Assembly (NCBI GenBank): GCA_000421045.1
Contig: ATWC01000008.1
Coordinates: 36,803-100,802, forward strand
Direction of reading: 5' to 3'
DNA from: Lachnospiraceae bacterium NK4A179
Lineage (GTDB): Bacteria > Bacillota > Clostridia > Lachnospirales > Lachnospiraceae
DNA length: 64,000 bases
Shown: one piece after another, positions 47,382 to 57,791 of the stretch
How the letters are laid out: each line of letters opens with the position of its first letter
Position numbering within the stretch: position 1 is the first letter of the stretch
Notes under the pieces: generated by a model
What the model was told of the DNA's origin: nothing
Seen by the model: only the letters and a program-made list of their open reading frames with translations
Databases searched by the model: none
Position numbers and translations under genes: made by a program

Positions 47382-49232
47382 ATGAGTCTCTTCGGTCAGA
47401 TAAGTTCATCTCTGTCCCCAATATCAGGGAATAAAGGCGTTGAAGCATCAAGCCCTACGCCGGTTACTGCTACTGACTTAAAAAACGGCAGTACCGTTTC
47501 CGGTACAGTTAAAAATATTGATGGCAATGACGTAACAATAAAGCTTCCCGATGGAAGAGAGCTTCAGGCTAAGCTTGACGGAGGCCTGGCTCTTAAGGAA
47601 GGACAGAATGTCACTTTCGGGATCCGTTCAGGTTCTGATGCGCGCATCGCGCTTACACCTCTTTATACAAATATGTCGCAGGGTATCACTGCCCAGAATG
47701 CTCTTGCATCTGCAGGGATGGCAGTCAATTCCGATACTCTCCAGATGACTCTTTCGATGATGGATCAGGGCATGTCCATAGACAGATCATCTCTTGGTGA
47801 AATGTACAGGCTTATGAATTCGCTTCCGGCATCTCCTGAAGGAGGTATGCTCATTACGCCCAAAGAAGCTGTCGAAATGAAAGCACTGGGGTTTAACATA
47901 AATGAAGAGACTGCTCTGCAGTTTCATGCTTTCAAGAATTATGAGAATCTTATCGGTGATAGTATAGAAAGTATAGCCGATCAGGCGATGGATCTTTATA
48001 CCGAGTTAACTGCTCTTGGAGATAAAAATGCCGATACATTCTTAGGCAGACTTACGGAAATGATGATAAAGACCTCTGACCCTTCAATAAATGCAGGCGC
48101 ACAGACGTTACAGGAAACAGAAGGTCCGGATGGGACGGTTGCTTCACAGATAACAGGTGCCGAGAACAGTCCTGAACAGGTGATAACAGCCGGTTCTGAT
48201 AATGCTGAAAAGATAGTTACGGATATTAAGAACTGGGTGGCAGGTGAACTTCCGGAAGCCGAAGCAGAAGATAATGCAGCACAGATAAATAATCAGGCCG
48301 GAGAAGAACCCGTACAAACAGAAAATGCTGATGCTAAGATACAGGCAGAAAGCGGGTTGAACCGTTCTTCAGAAGAGCCTGCAGTAAGCGCTTTTAAAGA
48401 AAGACTGATAGCAGTCCTTAACAGAAACGGGGCGCCGACAGAGCTTGTAAAAAATCTTTCTGAAACGGAGATGTCTTTTAAAGACGTGCTCCGTACCGTT
48501 CATGCACTTAATGAGGAGATGTCAGAAGGCGCTTTCCAGGCAAAAGATATGAAAAGCCTGGAAGCAGATATAAGAAGACTGTTTTCCGGAACTGAATTTA
48601 AAAAGGTCATCAGCGAAGCTTTCAGACAGGAACTGGCCCTCAAACCGGAAGAAGCAGCCGATAAGGCAAATATCGATAAATTGTATACAAAACTGCAGTC
48701 GGATGTCAGGGAGATCACAGGTATGCTTTCTGAGATCGCGCGTCCGGACAGTGCGTTAGCGGGTAGCATCAAACAGTTAGATCAGAACCTTGATTTTATG
48801 AATCAGTTAAACCAGACTGCGCAGTATGTCCAGATCCCGCTTAAAATGGCCGGTGGGACTGCTACAGGAGATCTGTATGTATATTCGGATAAAAAGAGCC
48901 TGGCGGCTAAGGATGGCTCGGTAAGTGCACTCCTTCATCTTGATATGGAGCATCTGGGGCCGGTAGATGTATACGCTGCGATAAAGGACAGCGGCAATGT
49001 CAATACAAGGTTTTATCTTGCAGATGATGAAATGATAGATTTTATTGCCGAACATATACATATCCTTACTGAAAGGCTTGAAAGTAAAGGATATACGATG
49101 AATACTTCTTTTTCAAAGAGAGAAGAACTCGGAGCAGATGCAGGTAGCAGTGAAAGAATGCTTAAAGATCCGCTTTCTGCAGGCGCTGCTTCTTCGATGA
49201 TATCCGCAAAGCGTTTTGATATGAGGGCTTAA
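47382..49232 (+). CDS. FliK-like flagellar hook-length control protein (YlqG type)
   Basis: A 616-residue protein. Residues 35-95 resemble an OB-like start (NGSTVSGTVKNIDGNDVTIKLPDG). The middle is Glu/Ala-rich and low in conservation. The C-terminal domain (about 490-590) resembles Flg_hook of FliK: LLHLDMEHLGPVDVYAAIKDSGNVNTRFYLADDEMIDFIAEHIHILTERLESKGY. The next gene encodes a stand-alone FlhB-like C-terminal domain, the partner expected of FliK. In Bacillus the pair is called ylqG-ylqH and lies at the same place after rnhB. No other flagellar genes are near. Confidence 0.75.
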   Translation: MSLFGQISSSLSPISGNKGVEASSPTPVTATDLKNGSTVSGTVKNIDGNDVTIKLPDGRELQAKLDGGLALKEGQNVTFGIRSGSDARIALTPLYTNMSQGITAQNALASAGMAVNSDTLQMTLSMMDQGMSIDRSSLGEMYRLMNSLPASPEGGMLITPKEAVEMKALGFNINEETALQFHAFKNYENLIGDSIESIADQAMDLYTELTALGDKNADTFLGRLTEMMIKTSDPSINAGAQTLQETEGPDGTVASQITGAENSPEQVITAGSDNAEKIVTDIKNWVAGELPEAEAEDNAAQINNQAGEEPVQTENADAKIQAESGLNRSSEEPAVSAFKERLIAVLNRNGAPTELVKNLSETEMSFKDVLRTVHALNEEMSEGAFQAKDMKSLEADIRRLFSGTEFKKVISEAFRQELALKPEEAADKANIDKLYTKLQSDVREITGMLSEIARPDSALAGSIKQLDQNLDFMNQLNQTAQYVQIPLKMAGGTATGDLYVYSDKKSLAAKDGSVSALLHLDMEHLGPVDVYAAIKDSGNVNTRFYLADDEMIDFIAEHIHILTERLESKGYTMNTSFSKREELGADAGSSERMLKDPLSAGAASSMISAKRFDMRA

Positions 49233-49234
49233 GC

Positions 49235-49531
49235 GTGGCTGATAAGAAGAAAAATACAAGCAGGACAGCGATAGCGCTTGAGTATGATCCGGAGGATATG
49301 GCCCCCAAGGTCATAGCTTCAGGTAAAGGTGCGCTTGCGGACAAGATAATAGAAAAAGCCAAAGAGGCAAAGGTACCGGTTCATAAAGATGATAAGTTAG
49401 CGGATACCCTTTCACGCCTCGAGATAGGTGATATGATACCGCCCGAGCTTTATGAGGTGGTTGCGGAGATACTGGTCTTTGTAGACGGTATGGATAAGAT
49501 CAGGGAAAAGATGAAGAAAGCCGGAAAATAA
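49235..49531 (+). CDS. FlhB-like C-terminal domain protein (FlhX/YlqH)
   Basis: A 98-residue protein matching the cytoplasmic domain of FlhB/YscU (TAIALEYDPEDMAPKVIASGKGALADKIIEKAKEAKVPVHKDDKLADTLSRLEIGDMIPPELYEVVAEIL). The autocleavage NPTH loop of FlhB is absent, so it corresponds to the C-terminal fragment. It starts with GTG at 49235 and lies two bases after the FliK-like gene. Confidence 0.88.
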   Translation: MADKKKNTSRTAIALEYDPEDMAPKVIASGKGALADKIIEKAKEAKVPVHKDDKLADTLSRLEIGDMIPPELYEVVAEILVFVDGMDKIREKMKKAGK

Positions 49532-49557
49532 GACCGGCATAAAACATTGATCAGGTA

Positions 49558-49923
49558 ATGGTTAATAAAAGAAATATTGGCAGCGAGTTTGAAAATATAG
49601 CTTCTGAATATCTGAAAAGCAAGTCTGTAGTAATACTCGATAAAAACTTCAGATCCTCAAAAGGTGAGGTGGATATCATTGGACTGGACGGTGATACCCT
49701 TGTTTTTTTTGAGGTTAAGCAGCGTAAAGATAATCTGTCAGGCTTTGCAGAGGAAGCAGTGGGCTTTGCAAAGCAGAAGCGCATCTGCGCCGTATGCGAT
49801 CATTACCGCGCTGTCCATAAGGAATATTTTTTACTTGGAGTGCGTTTTGATGTGATAGCAATTGACGGAGAGCATATAACCTGGCTTAAAAATGCTTTTG
49901 AATACACAGGGCTCGGATTCTGA
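49558..49923 (+). CDS. yraN: UPF0102 family protein YraN
   Basis: A 121-residue protein with the restriction-endonuclease-like fold: GSEFENIASEYLKSKSVVILDKNFRSSKGEVDIIGLDGDTLVFFEVKQRK holds the E..D..ExK residues. Function is not settled; often found near rnhB in Firmicutes, as here. The stop is directly before the promoter of the SGNH gene. Confidence 0.93.
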   Translation: MVNKRNIGSEFENIASEYLKSKSVVILDKNFRSSKGEVDIIGLDGDTLVFFEVKQRKDNLSGFAEEAVGFAKQKRICAVCDHYRAVHKEYFLLGVRFDVIAIDGEHITWLKNAFEYTGLGF

Positions 49924-49931
49924 AAGCTGTT

Positions 49932-49960
49932 TTGCAACAAATTTCCTAATATGTTAGAAT
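49932..49960 (+). promoter_or_regulatory. Promoter of the SGNH hydrolase gene
   Basis: TTGCAA (49932-49937), 17 bases, TAGAAT (49955-49960) preceded by TGT. Confidence 0.7.
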
Positions 49961-49992
49961 ATGCGGGTTGTTTTTAAAGAGGAGTACATAAA

Positions 49993-51060
49993 ATGAATGA
50001 TGATAACAGAGAATCTTTCGAAGATCGTAAAAGAAAAAAAAGAAAAAACAGAAGACCGGCTATCAATCTTTATCTGCTGATAATATCAGCAGTGCTTCTT
50101 TGCGTAGTGATAGTGCTTTCCGTTATGCTTGGATCTGCTAATAAGAAAATTAAAGCAGCAGAAAGCGTTAATTCCGATCCTGACAAGGCTGCAGTTGAAG
50201 ATAAGGCTCAGATCGAGAAATATGAAAAAGAGATAGAAGATCTTAAGGCAAAACTGGCTGAAGCACAGAATGGCGAGGCTCCTTCGGGTGACTCCGAGGA
50301 TGAGGATGAAAATAAGGAAAAGCCTGAAGAAAAGCAGACAGAGCCTACGGAAGAACCTGAAGCGACTGAAGAAACCGCTATATCAACAGATACTTCTGAG
50401 ACAGGTGATACACTTGTGTTTGAGGCTCCGAAATTTGCTCCTTTCGAGGACCCGCAGTATTCACAGTATTGCGTAAAGGATGATAACTTTGATATAAGAA
50501 ACTATACATATGAGTCACTGTATTCATATCCCACGGATGTTGTATTTGCCGGTGATTCTATCATAGAGAGATGTGAGTGGGCTGAGATCTATCCCGAGTA
50601 TTCGGTAAAGAACAGAGGCGTAGGCGGTGATGTTATAAGCGGTCTTACAGCCCGCATGAAACTTATATCATATACAAAGCCTAAGAAGATCTTTATTCTC
50701 ATAGGTGTCAATGATCTGATAAACGGTACAGATCCGCAGACCGTATCGGACAGGTATCGTACACTTATGGATACCATAGCCGAGAATCTGCCTGAGACAA
50801 AAGTGTATTTTTATTCACTTCTTCCCGTAACAAGGGCTTTTGAAGATACCGGATATGTGTATAATTCAAGAATAGAAAGCACAAATGAGGATCTTAAGGC
50901 ACTTTGTGAAGAAAAGGGATATACTTATATAGATCTTTATAATGTGTTAAAAGGCGATGACGGTTATCTTTCCGAAGAGGATTCCAAGGATGGACTCCAT
51001 ATTTCCGGAACAGGATATAAGAAATTCAAAGAGACAACTGACAGCTATCTGGCTGAATGA
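49993..51060 (+). CDS. Membrane-anchored SGNH/GDSL hydrolase
   Basis: A 355-residue protein. A basic start, one helix (about 24-46), a coiled coil (70-95) and a Glu/Pro/Thr-rich linker (95-140) place the catalytic domain outside the cell. The SGNH blocks are GDSI (catalytic Ser), GVGGDV (Gly), IGVNDL (Asn) and DGLHISGTGY (Asp, His). Such domains remove acetyl groups from polysaccharides or peptidoglycan, or cleave lipid esters; the substrate is not evident. It is followed 20 bases later by tyrS. Confidence 0.88.
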   Translation: MNDDNRESFEDRKRKKRKNRRPAINLYLLIISAVLLCVVIVLSVMLGSANKKIKAAESVNSDPDKAAVEDKAQIEKYEKEIEDLKAKLAEAQNGEAPSGDSEDEDENKEKPEEKQTEPTEEPEATEETAISTDTSETGDTLVFEAPKFAPFEDPQYSQYCVKDDNFDIRNYTYESLYSYPTDVVFAGDSIIERCEWAEIYPEYSVKNRGVGGDVISGLTARMKLISYTKPKKIFILIGVNDLINGTDPQTVSDRYRTLMDTIAENLPETKVYFYSLLPVTRAFEDTGYVYNSRIESTNEDLKALCEEKGYTYIDLYNVLKGDDGYLSEEDSKDGLHISGTGYKKFKETTDSYLAE

Positions 51061-51080
51061 ACATAACGGAGGAATAAACG

Positions 51081-52307
51081 ATGGAGATTTTTGAAGAACT
51101 TAAAGAAAGAGGTCTGATAGCTCAGACAACAGACGAAGCAGAGATAAGAGAGCTTGTCAATAACGGCAAGGCTACATTCTATATAGGTTTCGATCCTACG
51201 GCAGACAGCCTTCATGTAGGACATTTTATGGCACTTTGCCTTATGAAGAGACTTCAGCAGGCAGGAAATAAGCCTATCGCACTTTTAGGCGGCGGCACAG
51301 GAATGATCGGTGATCCTTCCGGAAAGACCGATATGAGAAAAATGCTCACACCCGAGATAATTGAGCATAATATTGAATGCTTCAAGAAGCAGATGAGCCG
51401 TTTCATTGATTTTTCTGACGGTAAAGCGCTTGTTGTAAACAACGCTGACTGGCTTCTTAATCTTAACTATATCGATCTTCTCAGGGAAGTAGGTCCTCAT
51501 TTCTCCGTAAATAATATGCTTCGTGCTGAGTGCTACAAGCAGAGGATGGAGAGAGGTCTTACATTCTTTGAATTTAACTACATGATCATGCAGGCTTACG
51601 ACTTCTACACACTGTACCAGAAGTACGGCTGCAATATGGAATTTGGCGGCGACGATCAGTGGAGCAACATGCTTGCCGGAACAGAACTTATCAGAAGAAA
51701 ACTCGGCAAGGATGCATATGCTATGACACAGGTGCTTCTTCTTAATTCCGAAGGCAAGAAGATGGGAAAGACCGAAAAGGGTGCTGTATGGCTTGATGCT
51801 GAAAAGACATCGCCTTACGAGTTCTACCAGTACTGGAGAAATATAGGTGATGCTGACGTGCTTAAGTGCATCCGTATGCTCACCTTCCTTCCTATGGAAC
51901 AGATACGCGAGATGGATAAGTGGGAAGGATCACAGCTTAACGAAGCAAAGCAGATCCTTGCATGGGAGCTTACAAACCTCGTTCACGGCAAGGAAGAAGC
52001 TGATAAGGCAAAGGAAGCTGCGATCGCACTTTTCTCAGGCTCCGGTAATTCGGAAAATATGCCTGAAACAATTGTTGATGCCGAGGATTTCAGAGACGGC
52101 AAAGTAGATATCGTTACACTTATCTGCAAGGCCGGTCTTGCAACAACAAGATCAGACGCAAGAAGAAATGTCGAGCAGGGCGGTGTTACCGTGAACGGTG
52201 AGAAGATCACTGATGCCAAGCATGGTTTTACAAAAGAGGATTTTGATTCAGAGTTCATCTTAAAGAAGGGTAAGAAGAACTTCATGAAATACAGATGCAA
52301 TGCATAA
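51081..52307 (+). CDS. tyrS: Tyrosyl-tRNA synthetase
   Basis: Class I synthetase, TyrRS type 1. The 408-residue length is standard. [26 protein letters not shown] contains the HIGH motif as HVGH, and [13 protein letters not shown] is the KMSKS loop. The C-terminal S4 domain (about 340-408) binds tRNA. GGAGG precedes the ATG. No T-box leader fits in the 20-base gap, so it is probably expressed from the upstream promoter. Confidence 0.96.
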   Translation: MEIFEELKERGLIAQTTDEAEIRELVNNGKATFYIGFDPTADSLHVGHFMALCLMKRLQQAGNKPIALLGGGTGMIGDPSGKTDMRKMLTPEIIEHNIECFKKQMSRFIDFSDGKALVVNNADWLLNLNYIDLLREVGPHFSVNNMLRAECYKQRMERGLTFFEFNYMIMQAYDFYTLYQKYGCNMEFGGDDQWSNMLAGTELIRRKLGKDAYAMTQVLLLNSEGKKMGKTEKGAVWLDAEKTSPYEFYQYWRNIGDADVLKCIRMLTFLPMEQIREMDKWEGSQLNEAKQILAWELTNLVHGKEEADKAKEAAIALFSGSGNSENMPETIVDAEDFRDGKVDIVTLICKAGLATTRSDARRNVEQGGVTVNGEKITDAKHGFTKEDFDSEFILKKGKKNFMKYRCNA

Positions 52308-53631
52308 AAGACATATCGTCAAAGAAGTAAAACCCGGCAGTATTGCCGAGGAGATGGAAATCGCCGTCGGAGATGAAATAGTCAGTATCAATGATACTGA
52401 ACTGGAAGACATCTTCGACTACGATTTTCTTTGTATGGATGAGGAGATAAGTGTCCTTGTCCGTAAACCTTCCGGAGAAGAATGGGAACTTGATATAGAA
52501 AAGGAAGAGCACGAAGATCTGGGGCTTGTTTTTGAATCTGCTCTCATGGATGACTGTCGTTCCTGCAAGAATCACTGTATCTTCTGTTTTATAGACCAGA
52601 ATCCCCGTGGCATGCGAAAGATGTTCTATTTCAAAGATGATGATACCCGCATGTCATTCCTTCATGGCAATTATGTAACGCTTACAAACTGGAGCGACCG
52701 AGAGATCGATCGTATCATCCATTATCGTATGGAACCGATCAATATCTCCGTACAGACCATGGATCCGGAACTCAGATGCAAAATGTTAAGAAATCCGGAA
52801 GCCGGAAAGGCTCTGAAGTATCTTGACAGGCTCTATGAAGCCGGAATAAAGATGAATGGTCAGATAGTACTGTGTAAAGGCGTAAATGACGGAGATGCAC
52901 TTCGCTATACACTGGATAAAATGCTTACGTATGCGCCTGTTATGCAGAGTGCTTCGATAGTCCCCGTTGGCATCACAAAGTTCAGGGATAAGCTTTATCC
53001 GCTCGAACCCTTCGAAAAAGATGATGCCGCGGAAGTGATCGATATAATAGAGGCAGTGCAGAAGAAAGCCATGGATCTTTATGGTATCCATTTCTGCCAT
53101 GCTTCCGATGAATGGTATATTACCGCAGAGCGTCCGCTGCCTGAAGAAGACAGGTATGACGGTTACCTGCAGCTCGAAAACGGCGTGGGTATGGCAAGAC
53201 TTCTGATCAATGAAAGCAGAGAGGCCATTGAAGAGCTTGCAAAACGCCCTGAAGTTAAAGATATAAAAAGACATGTCACTATTGCCTGCGGAAAGAGTAT
53301 AACCGGCATACTTAAATCATTTTCCGCTAAGATAAAGGAAACGTTTCCCGGTGTTGATGCCGATGTTGTCATGATCAGGAACGATTTCTTCGGGGAAAAG
53401 ATCACCGTATCCGGCCTGCTCACCGGAGGTGATATCATGGCTCAGTTAAAAGACCATGATATAGGAGATGCACTGCTTTTAGGTGATGATATGCTCAAAT
53501 CCGGTGATGGCTTCAGATTCCTTGATGATACAACGGTTGAGCAGGTGAGCGAAACTTTACACTGTCCTGTGCTTATTGTAAAATCAGGCGGTAGAGATAT
53601 TGTGTTTAAGACTTTGGGAGTATCAGAATAA
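52300..53631 (+). CDS. DUF512 radical SAM-like protein
   Basis: A 443-residue protein with a PDZ-like N-terminal domain ([26 protein letters not shown]), a cysteine cluster C-x2-C-x3-C-x2-C ([16 protein letters not shown], near residue 90) and a C-terminal DUF512 (about 220-440). The family is widespread in Clostridia, often next to der, as here, but its function is unknown. Its start overlaps the tyrS stop by eight bases. Confidence 0.9.
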   Translation: MHKRHIVKEVKPGSIAEEMEIAVGDEIVSINDTELEDIFDYDFLCMDEEISVLVRKPSGEEWELDIEKEEHEDLGLVFESALMDDCRSCKNHCIFCFIDQNPRGMRKMFYFKDDDTRMSFLHGNYVTLTNWSDREIDRIIHYRMEPINISVQTMDPELRCKMLRNPEAGKALKYLDRLYEAGIKMNGQIVLCKGVNDGDALRYTLDKMLTYAPVMQSASIVPVGITKFRDKLYPLEPFEKDDAAEVIDIIEAVQKKAMDLYGIHFCHASDEWYITAERPLPEEDRYDGYLQLENGVGMARLLINESREAIEELAKRPEVKDIKRHVTIACGKSITGILKSFSAKIKETFPGVDADVVMIRNDFFGEKITVSGLLTGGDIMAQLKDHDIGDALLLGDDMLKSGDGFRFLDDTTVEQVSETLHCPVLIVKSGGRDIVFKTLGVSE

Positions 53632-53632
53632 T

Positions 53633-54979
53633 ATGGGAAAAAAGAGAAAACCGGTTGTAGCTGTAGTAGGAAGGCCGAATGTGGGCAAATCCACATTTTT
53701 TAATGTGCTTGCCGGAGAAAGGCTTTCTATAGTAAAAGATACTCCCGGGGTTACAAGAGACAGGATATATACGGATGTTGACTGGGCAGGACATGATTTT
53801 ACCCTTATAGATACAGGCGGTATCGAACCTGATTCTAAGGATATCATCCTTTCACAGATGCGTGAACAGGCGCAGATCGCCATCGATACGGCAGATGTGA
53901 TCATTTTTATGACAGATCTTAAACAGGGGCTTGTGGATGCCGACAATCAGGTAGCTATCATGCTCAGAAAGTCCAAAAAGCCGATAATCCTTGCAGTTAA
54001 TAAGACAGATAACTACAAGAAACAGATAGCCGATGTTTACGAATTCTATAATCTGGGGCTTGGTGAGCCTTATCCTATCTCATCTGCAGAACGCACAGGC
54101 CTGGGTGACCTGCTGGATGCAGTCATAGAACATTTTCCGGAAGGCGCTGAAGCGGAAGAGCCGGAGGATGACAGTGTACGCATCGCGGTAGTAGGCAAGC
54201 CCAATGTCGGAAAGAGTTCCATAATAAACAGACTTATAGGTGAGAACCGCGTTATAGTTTCGGATATTGCAGGTACCACAAGAGACGCTGTTGATACTCA
54301 TGTTAAACATAATGGTAAGGATTATATATTTGTTGATACAGCCGGACTGCGCAGAAAGAACAAGATCAAGGAAGATCTTGAGCATTATATGATAGTCAGG
54401 ACCGTAGGAGCTGTTGAACGTTCCGATGTGACCGTTATCGTGATCGATGCAACCGAGGGCGTAACGGAACAGGATGCCAAGATCGCCGGCATAGCTCATG
54501 AGAGAGGCAAAGGTGTTATAATTGCCGTTAATAAATGGGATGCGGTTGAAAAAGACAATCACACGACCGACAATTTCAAGAAGAAGGTAAGGGATACTCT
54601 TTCCTTTATGCCTTATGCAGAGATAATCTTTATTTCTGCACTTACAGGGCAGCGCCTGCCAAAGCTTTATGACACTATAGATATGGTTGTCGAAAATCAT
54701 GCGATGCGCGTTCAGACAGGTGTTCTTAATGAGATAATGACACAGGCGACCGTAATGCAGCAGCCGCCTACCGACAAGGGCAAGCGTCTTCGTCTGTATT
54801 ACATTACGCAGGTTTCGGTAAAACCGCCTACATTCGTTATTTTTGTAAATGATAAAGAACTGATGCATTTTTCTTATACAAGATATATTGAAAACCAGAT
54901 AAGAGAAGCGTTCGGTTTCAAAGGCACTCCACTTAAATTTATTATCAGAGAACGCAAGGACAAAGAAGCAGGTATATAA
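53633..54979 (+). CDS. der: Tandem GTPase Der (EngA)
   Basis: Ribosome assembly GTPase for 50S. The 448-residue product has two G domains: G1 GRPNVGKSTFFN (about residue 11) and GKPNVGKSSIINRL (about 185), with DTGGIE and DTAGLRRK, NKTD and NKWD, and a C-terminal KH-like domain. ATG 53633 was chosen by conservation; an earlier frame start at 53600 lies inside the upstream gene. Confidence 0.97.
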   Translation: MGKKRKPVVAVVGRPNVGKSTFFNVLAGERLSIVKDTPGVTRDRIYTDVDWAGHDFTLIDTGGIEPDSKDIILSQMREQAQIAIDTADVIIFMTDLKQGLVDADNQVAIMLRKSKKPIILAVNKTDNYKKQIADVYEFYNLGLGEPYPISSAERTGLGDLLDAVIEHFPEGAEAEEPEDDSVRIAVVGKPNVGKSSIINRLIGENRVIVSDIAGTTRDAVDTHVKHNGKDYIFVDTAGLRRKNKIKEDLEHYMIVRTVGAVERSDVTVIVIDATEGVTEQDAKIAGIAHERGKGVIIAVNKWDAVEKDNHTTDNFKKKVRDTLSFMPYAEIIFISALTGQRLPKLYDTIDMVVENHAMRVQTGVLNEIMTQATVMQQPPTDKGKRLRLYYITQVSVKPPTFVIFVNDKELMHFSYTRYIENQIREAFGFKGTPLKFIIRERKDKEAGI

Positions 54980-54980
54980 A

Positions 54981-55670
54981 ATGAATTCGATAATAGCCAG
55001 AATTGTCTGTCTGCTCATAGGATATGTATTCGGAATGTTCGAGACAGCATATTTTGTCGGTAAAGCTTACGGTGTGGATATCAGAAAACAGGGTTCCGGT
55101 AACACGGGTACCACCAATGCGTTAAGAGTACTCGGAAAAAAGGCCGGCCTCCTTGTTTTTCTCGGAGATATTTTTAAGACTATAGCAGCCGTAGTGATCT
55201 GTTATTTTATCTTCAGGGAAAGATTTCCTGATGAAATTTATCTTATCAAATTGTATGCGGGTTTTGGAAGCATACTCGGTCATAATTTCCCGTTCTATTT
55301 GAAGTTTAAGGGGGGCAAGGGTATTGCGGCTATGGCAGGAATGTTCCTTGCTTTCCATTGGATGTATATTCCTGTTGCTGCAGTGCTTTTCTTTACCACA
55401 TTTGCGCTTACAAATTATGTGAGCCTGGGTTCACTTATCATGGCTGCCGGATTCTTCATTCAGACAGTTATCATGTGTCTTGCCGGCGGTTTTGTTGCTT
55501 ACGGAGGCGGCGCTATCCCGGATCCGGTCCTTATCGAAATGTGTGTAATGGCATTTATCATTGCAGCTATGGGCTTTATAAGACATAAAGAAAATATTAA
55601 AAAGCTCGCAAAAGGCGAGGAAAGAAAAACATATCTGTTTAAGAAGAACAAGGAGGAGGTAAAGAGATAA
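54981..55670 (+). CDS. plsY: Glycerol-3-phosphate acyltransferase PlsY
   Basis: Membrane acyltransferase using acyl-phosphate to make lysophosphatidate. The 229-residue product has about five helices and motifs GSGNTGTTN (usually GSGNIGATN), HNFPFYLKFKGGKGIAAMAG and a later conserved segment. It lies between der and gpsA; the three overlap or nearly touch, pairing phospholipid precursor synthesis with acyl transfer. Confidence 0.95.
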   Translation: MNSIIARIVCLLIGYVFGMFETAYFVGKAYGVDIRKQGSGNTGTTNALRVLGKKAGLLVFLGDIFKTIAAVVICYFIFRERFPDEIYLIKLYAGFGSILGHNFPFYLKFKGGKGIAAMAGMFLAFHWMYIPVAAVLFFTTFALTNYVSLGSLIMAAGFFIQTVIMCLAGGFVAYGGGAIPDPVLIEMCVMAFIIAAMGFIRHKENIKKLAKGEERKTYLFKKNKEEVKR

Positions 55671-56677
55671 TGGCAAAAATAGGGGTTATTGGTGCCGGAA
55701 GCTGGGGAATTGCTCTTGCATGGCTTCTTATGAACAATGGGCATGAGGTGACAGTATGGTCTGTTATCGAGAGCGAGATAGAGATGCTTAAGGCAAATCA
55801 TGAGCATAAGGACAAGCTTCCCGGTGTAAAGCTTCAGGATGATATGCAGTTTACGACCGATCTTGAAGGAGCATGTAAGGATAAAGATCTGCTGGTACTT
55901 GCAGTACCTTCTATCTATACAAGAAGCACGGCTGCTTCCATGAAGAATTTTGTTAAGGAAGGACAGCTTATCACTAGCGTGGCAAAGGGTATTGAGGAAA
56001 AAACGCTTATGCGTCTTTCCGAGATCATAGAGCAGGAGATACCTCAGTCAGTTGTTACGGTCCTGTGCGGACCTTCACATGCTGAAGAGGTGGGAAGAGG
56101 ACTTCCGACTATTTGTGCTGTAGGTGCAAAAAAGAAAGCGGATGCTGAATTTGTTCAGAATATCTTTTCATCAAAGGTTTTCAGAGTTTATACAACTCCC
56201 GACATGCTTGGCATGGAGCTTGGGGCAGCGCTTAAGAATGTAGTTGCTCTGGCAGCCGGCATGGCAGATGGCATGGGTTTTGGCGATAATACAAAAGCAG
56301 CGCTCATTACCAGAGGTATGGCAGAGATAAGCCGTCTGGGAATAGCAATGGGCGGCCATGCTGCCACATTTTCGGGTCTTACAGGCATCGGAGATCTGAT
56401 CGTTACATGTGCAAGCCGTCATTCCAGAAACCGTATGGCAGGTTTCCTTATGGGGCAGGGAAAGAGTGCTGATGAAGCCATGACCGAAGTAAAAATGGTG
56501 GTTGAAGGTGTGTATTGTGCAAAGGCTGCCGAGAAGCTTGCTGAAAAATATAATGTTGAGATGCCCATCGTTAAAGAAGTAAACGAAATACTGTTTAATA
56601 ACAAGTCACCCAGGGAATCGCTTACTGATCTGATGATGCGTGACAGAAAATCAGAGATCGGAGATCTCTGGACTTGA
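55670..56677 (+). CDS. gpsA: NAD(P)-dependent glycerol-3-phosphate dehydrogenase
   Basis: Makes sn-glycerol 3-phosphate from DHAP for PlsY. The 335-residue product has the Rossmann motif IGAGSWGIALAWLL, GPSHAEEV, catalytic Lys region ELGAALKNVVALAAGMADGMGFGDNTKAALITRG and FSGLTGIGDLIVTC. The start shares its A with the plsY stop (TAATG). Confidence 0.96.
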   Translation: MAKIGVIGAGSWGIALAWLLMNNGHEVTVWSVIESEIEMLKANHEHKDKLPGVKLQDDMQFTTDLEGACKDKDLLVLAVPSIYTRSTAASMKNFVKEGQLITSVAKGIEEKTLMRLSEIIEQEIPQSVVTVLCGPSHAEEVGRGLPTICAVGAKKKADAEFVQNIFSSKVFRVYTTPDMLGMELGAALKNVVALAAGMADGMGFGDNTKAALITRGMAEISRLGIAMGGHAATFSGLTGIGDLIVTCASRHSRNRMAGFLMGQGKSADEAMTEVKMVVEGVYCAKAAEKLAEKYNVEMPIVKEVNEILFNNKSPRESLTDLMMRDRKSEIGDLWT

Positions 56678-56746
56678 CTCTGAAATTAATCTTTTACTGA
56701 ATGATATTTGCAGATCACTGATATTGACTACTGATAAGGACTACCA

Positions 56747-57712
56747 ATGAATCAGAAGAAAAAGCCTAAACAGCCTACCATAAAGGATCTTGAAAAAGAG
56801 AAAAGACGGTCATTTTTTGGCACCGGTGCTTTTTTTCTGATCGTTGCTGTCCTTTTGTTTTGTGCCGGCTTTGAACACAATGAGAACATGCTTACTACGG
56901 CCATTATAGGCATTATCATGCTCATAGTGGCAGGTATATTTGTTGTTAAAGGCATAAAGATGAAGAATGAAGTGCCGGGTGGAATGCCGTCACCTAATTC
57001 TCCCAAGGCGATACGTCATGCCGAAAAAATCAGGGCTCAAAGAGTAAAACTTGACAGGCTTGCATCTGTTCACGGCACTTACAAGCATGATTCCATAGTC
57101 GCAAAAGCTGTTCTTATGGGAGTGATCACAGGCATTGTACTCCTTGTAAATGTTATACTGCTTCTGTTTGGCAGATACAGTTGGTTAGCTATCGTTGTTT
57201 TTGTTTTGATGCTCATCCTGTTTATCATGGCTCTTACCGGATCATTTTACAGAAGTTCATTGAAAAAGTTCCTCGCAGCCGGTTTGACCGAAGAACTTGT
57301 TGAACAGGAATACCATCATGGACGTGTATACAATGTTTCATCAAATACGATCTGTGTCGGTCAGGATTATTTACTTTGTTCAGCTATCGGGGCCGTGCGT
57401 ATAGAAGATGCTGTCTGGGCCTTTGGAAGAGAGCATTGGGTATATAATTATACTAATGGTATCTATACGGGTACTACACATGAATATCATATAATCCTGT
57501 TGAATGCTTCAGGTGATCACTTTGAATTCAGTTGCGATGAGGCGTCATATACGCTGATACTCAGCGATCTTATGTGTGCAAATCCTTATCTTATATGCGG
57601 ATACACTGAAGAGCTTAAGAATCTCTACAATGCCGATCCTGCATCATTCAGACAAAGAGCTGTAATGCCACCTGATCCATTCAGGAGGATGATCCCGGAT
57701 ATCAATTCATAA
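56747..57712 (+). CDS. Four-helix membrane protein of unknown function
   Basis: A 321-residue protein with a basic N terminus (KKKPKQPTIKDLEKEKRRS), two helices (about 27-45, 50-68), a basic loop, two more helices (about 120-142, 147-167) and a soluble domain of about 150 residues at the C terminus rich in Tyr, His and Cys. No family recognised. AAGGA precedes the ATG. It lies last before the accessory region. Confidence 0.7.
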   Translation: MNQKKKPKQPTIKDLEKEKRRSFFGTGAFFLIVAVLLFCAGFEHNENMLTTAIIGIIMLIVAGIFVVKGIKMKNEVPGGMPSPNSPKAIRHAEKIRAQRVKLDRLASVHGTYKHDSIVAKAVLMGVITGIVLLVNVILLLFGRYSWLAIVVFVLMLILFIMALTGSFYRSSLKKFLAAGLTEELVEQEYHHGRVYNVSSNTICVGQDYLLCSAIGAVRIEDAVWAFGREHWVYNYTNGIYTGTTHEYHIILLNASGDHFEFSCDEASYTLILSDLMCANPYLICGYTEELKNLYNADPASFRQRAVMPPDPFRRMIPDINS

Positions 57713-57739
57713 AAAAGAATGATCTATCCTATGCGTTTA

Positions 57740-57748
57740 TGCTAAAAT
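57740..57748 (+). promoter_or_regulatory. Extended -10 upstream of the leader open frame
   Basis: TGCTAAAAT gives a predicted start near 57755, 37 bases before the ATG of the small leader frame; the -35 is weak. Confidence 0.5.
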
Positions 57749-57791
57749 TATACTTGCAAGATTATGAGTTTACGCAGTTATATAAGGAAAT

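Noticed and set aside
51061..51080. T-box leader for tyrS
   Set aside because: The gap is only 20 bases; no room for a specifier stem or antiterminator.
54080..55018. Long open frame on the minus strand over der
   Set aside because: Antisense to a conserved GTPase, with no ribosome binding site and a composition that mirrors the sense codons. The same holds for long minus frames over 5173-5685 and 21735-22298.
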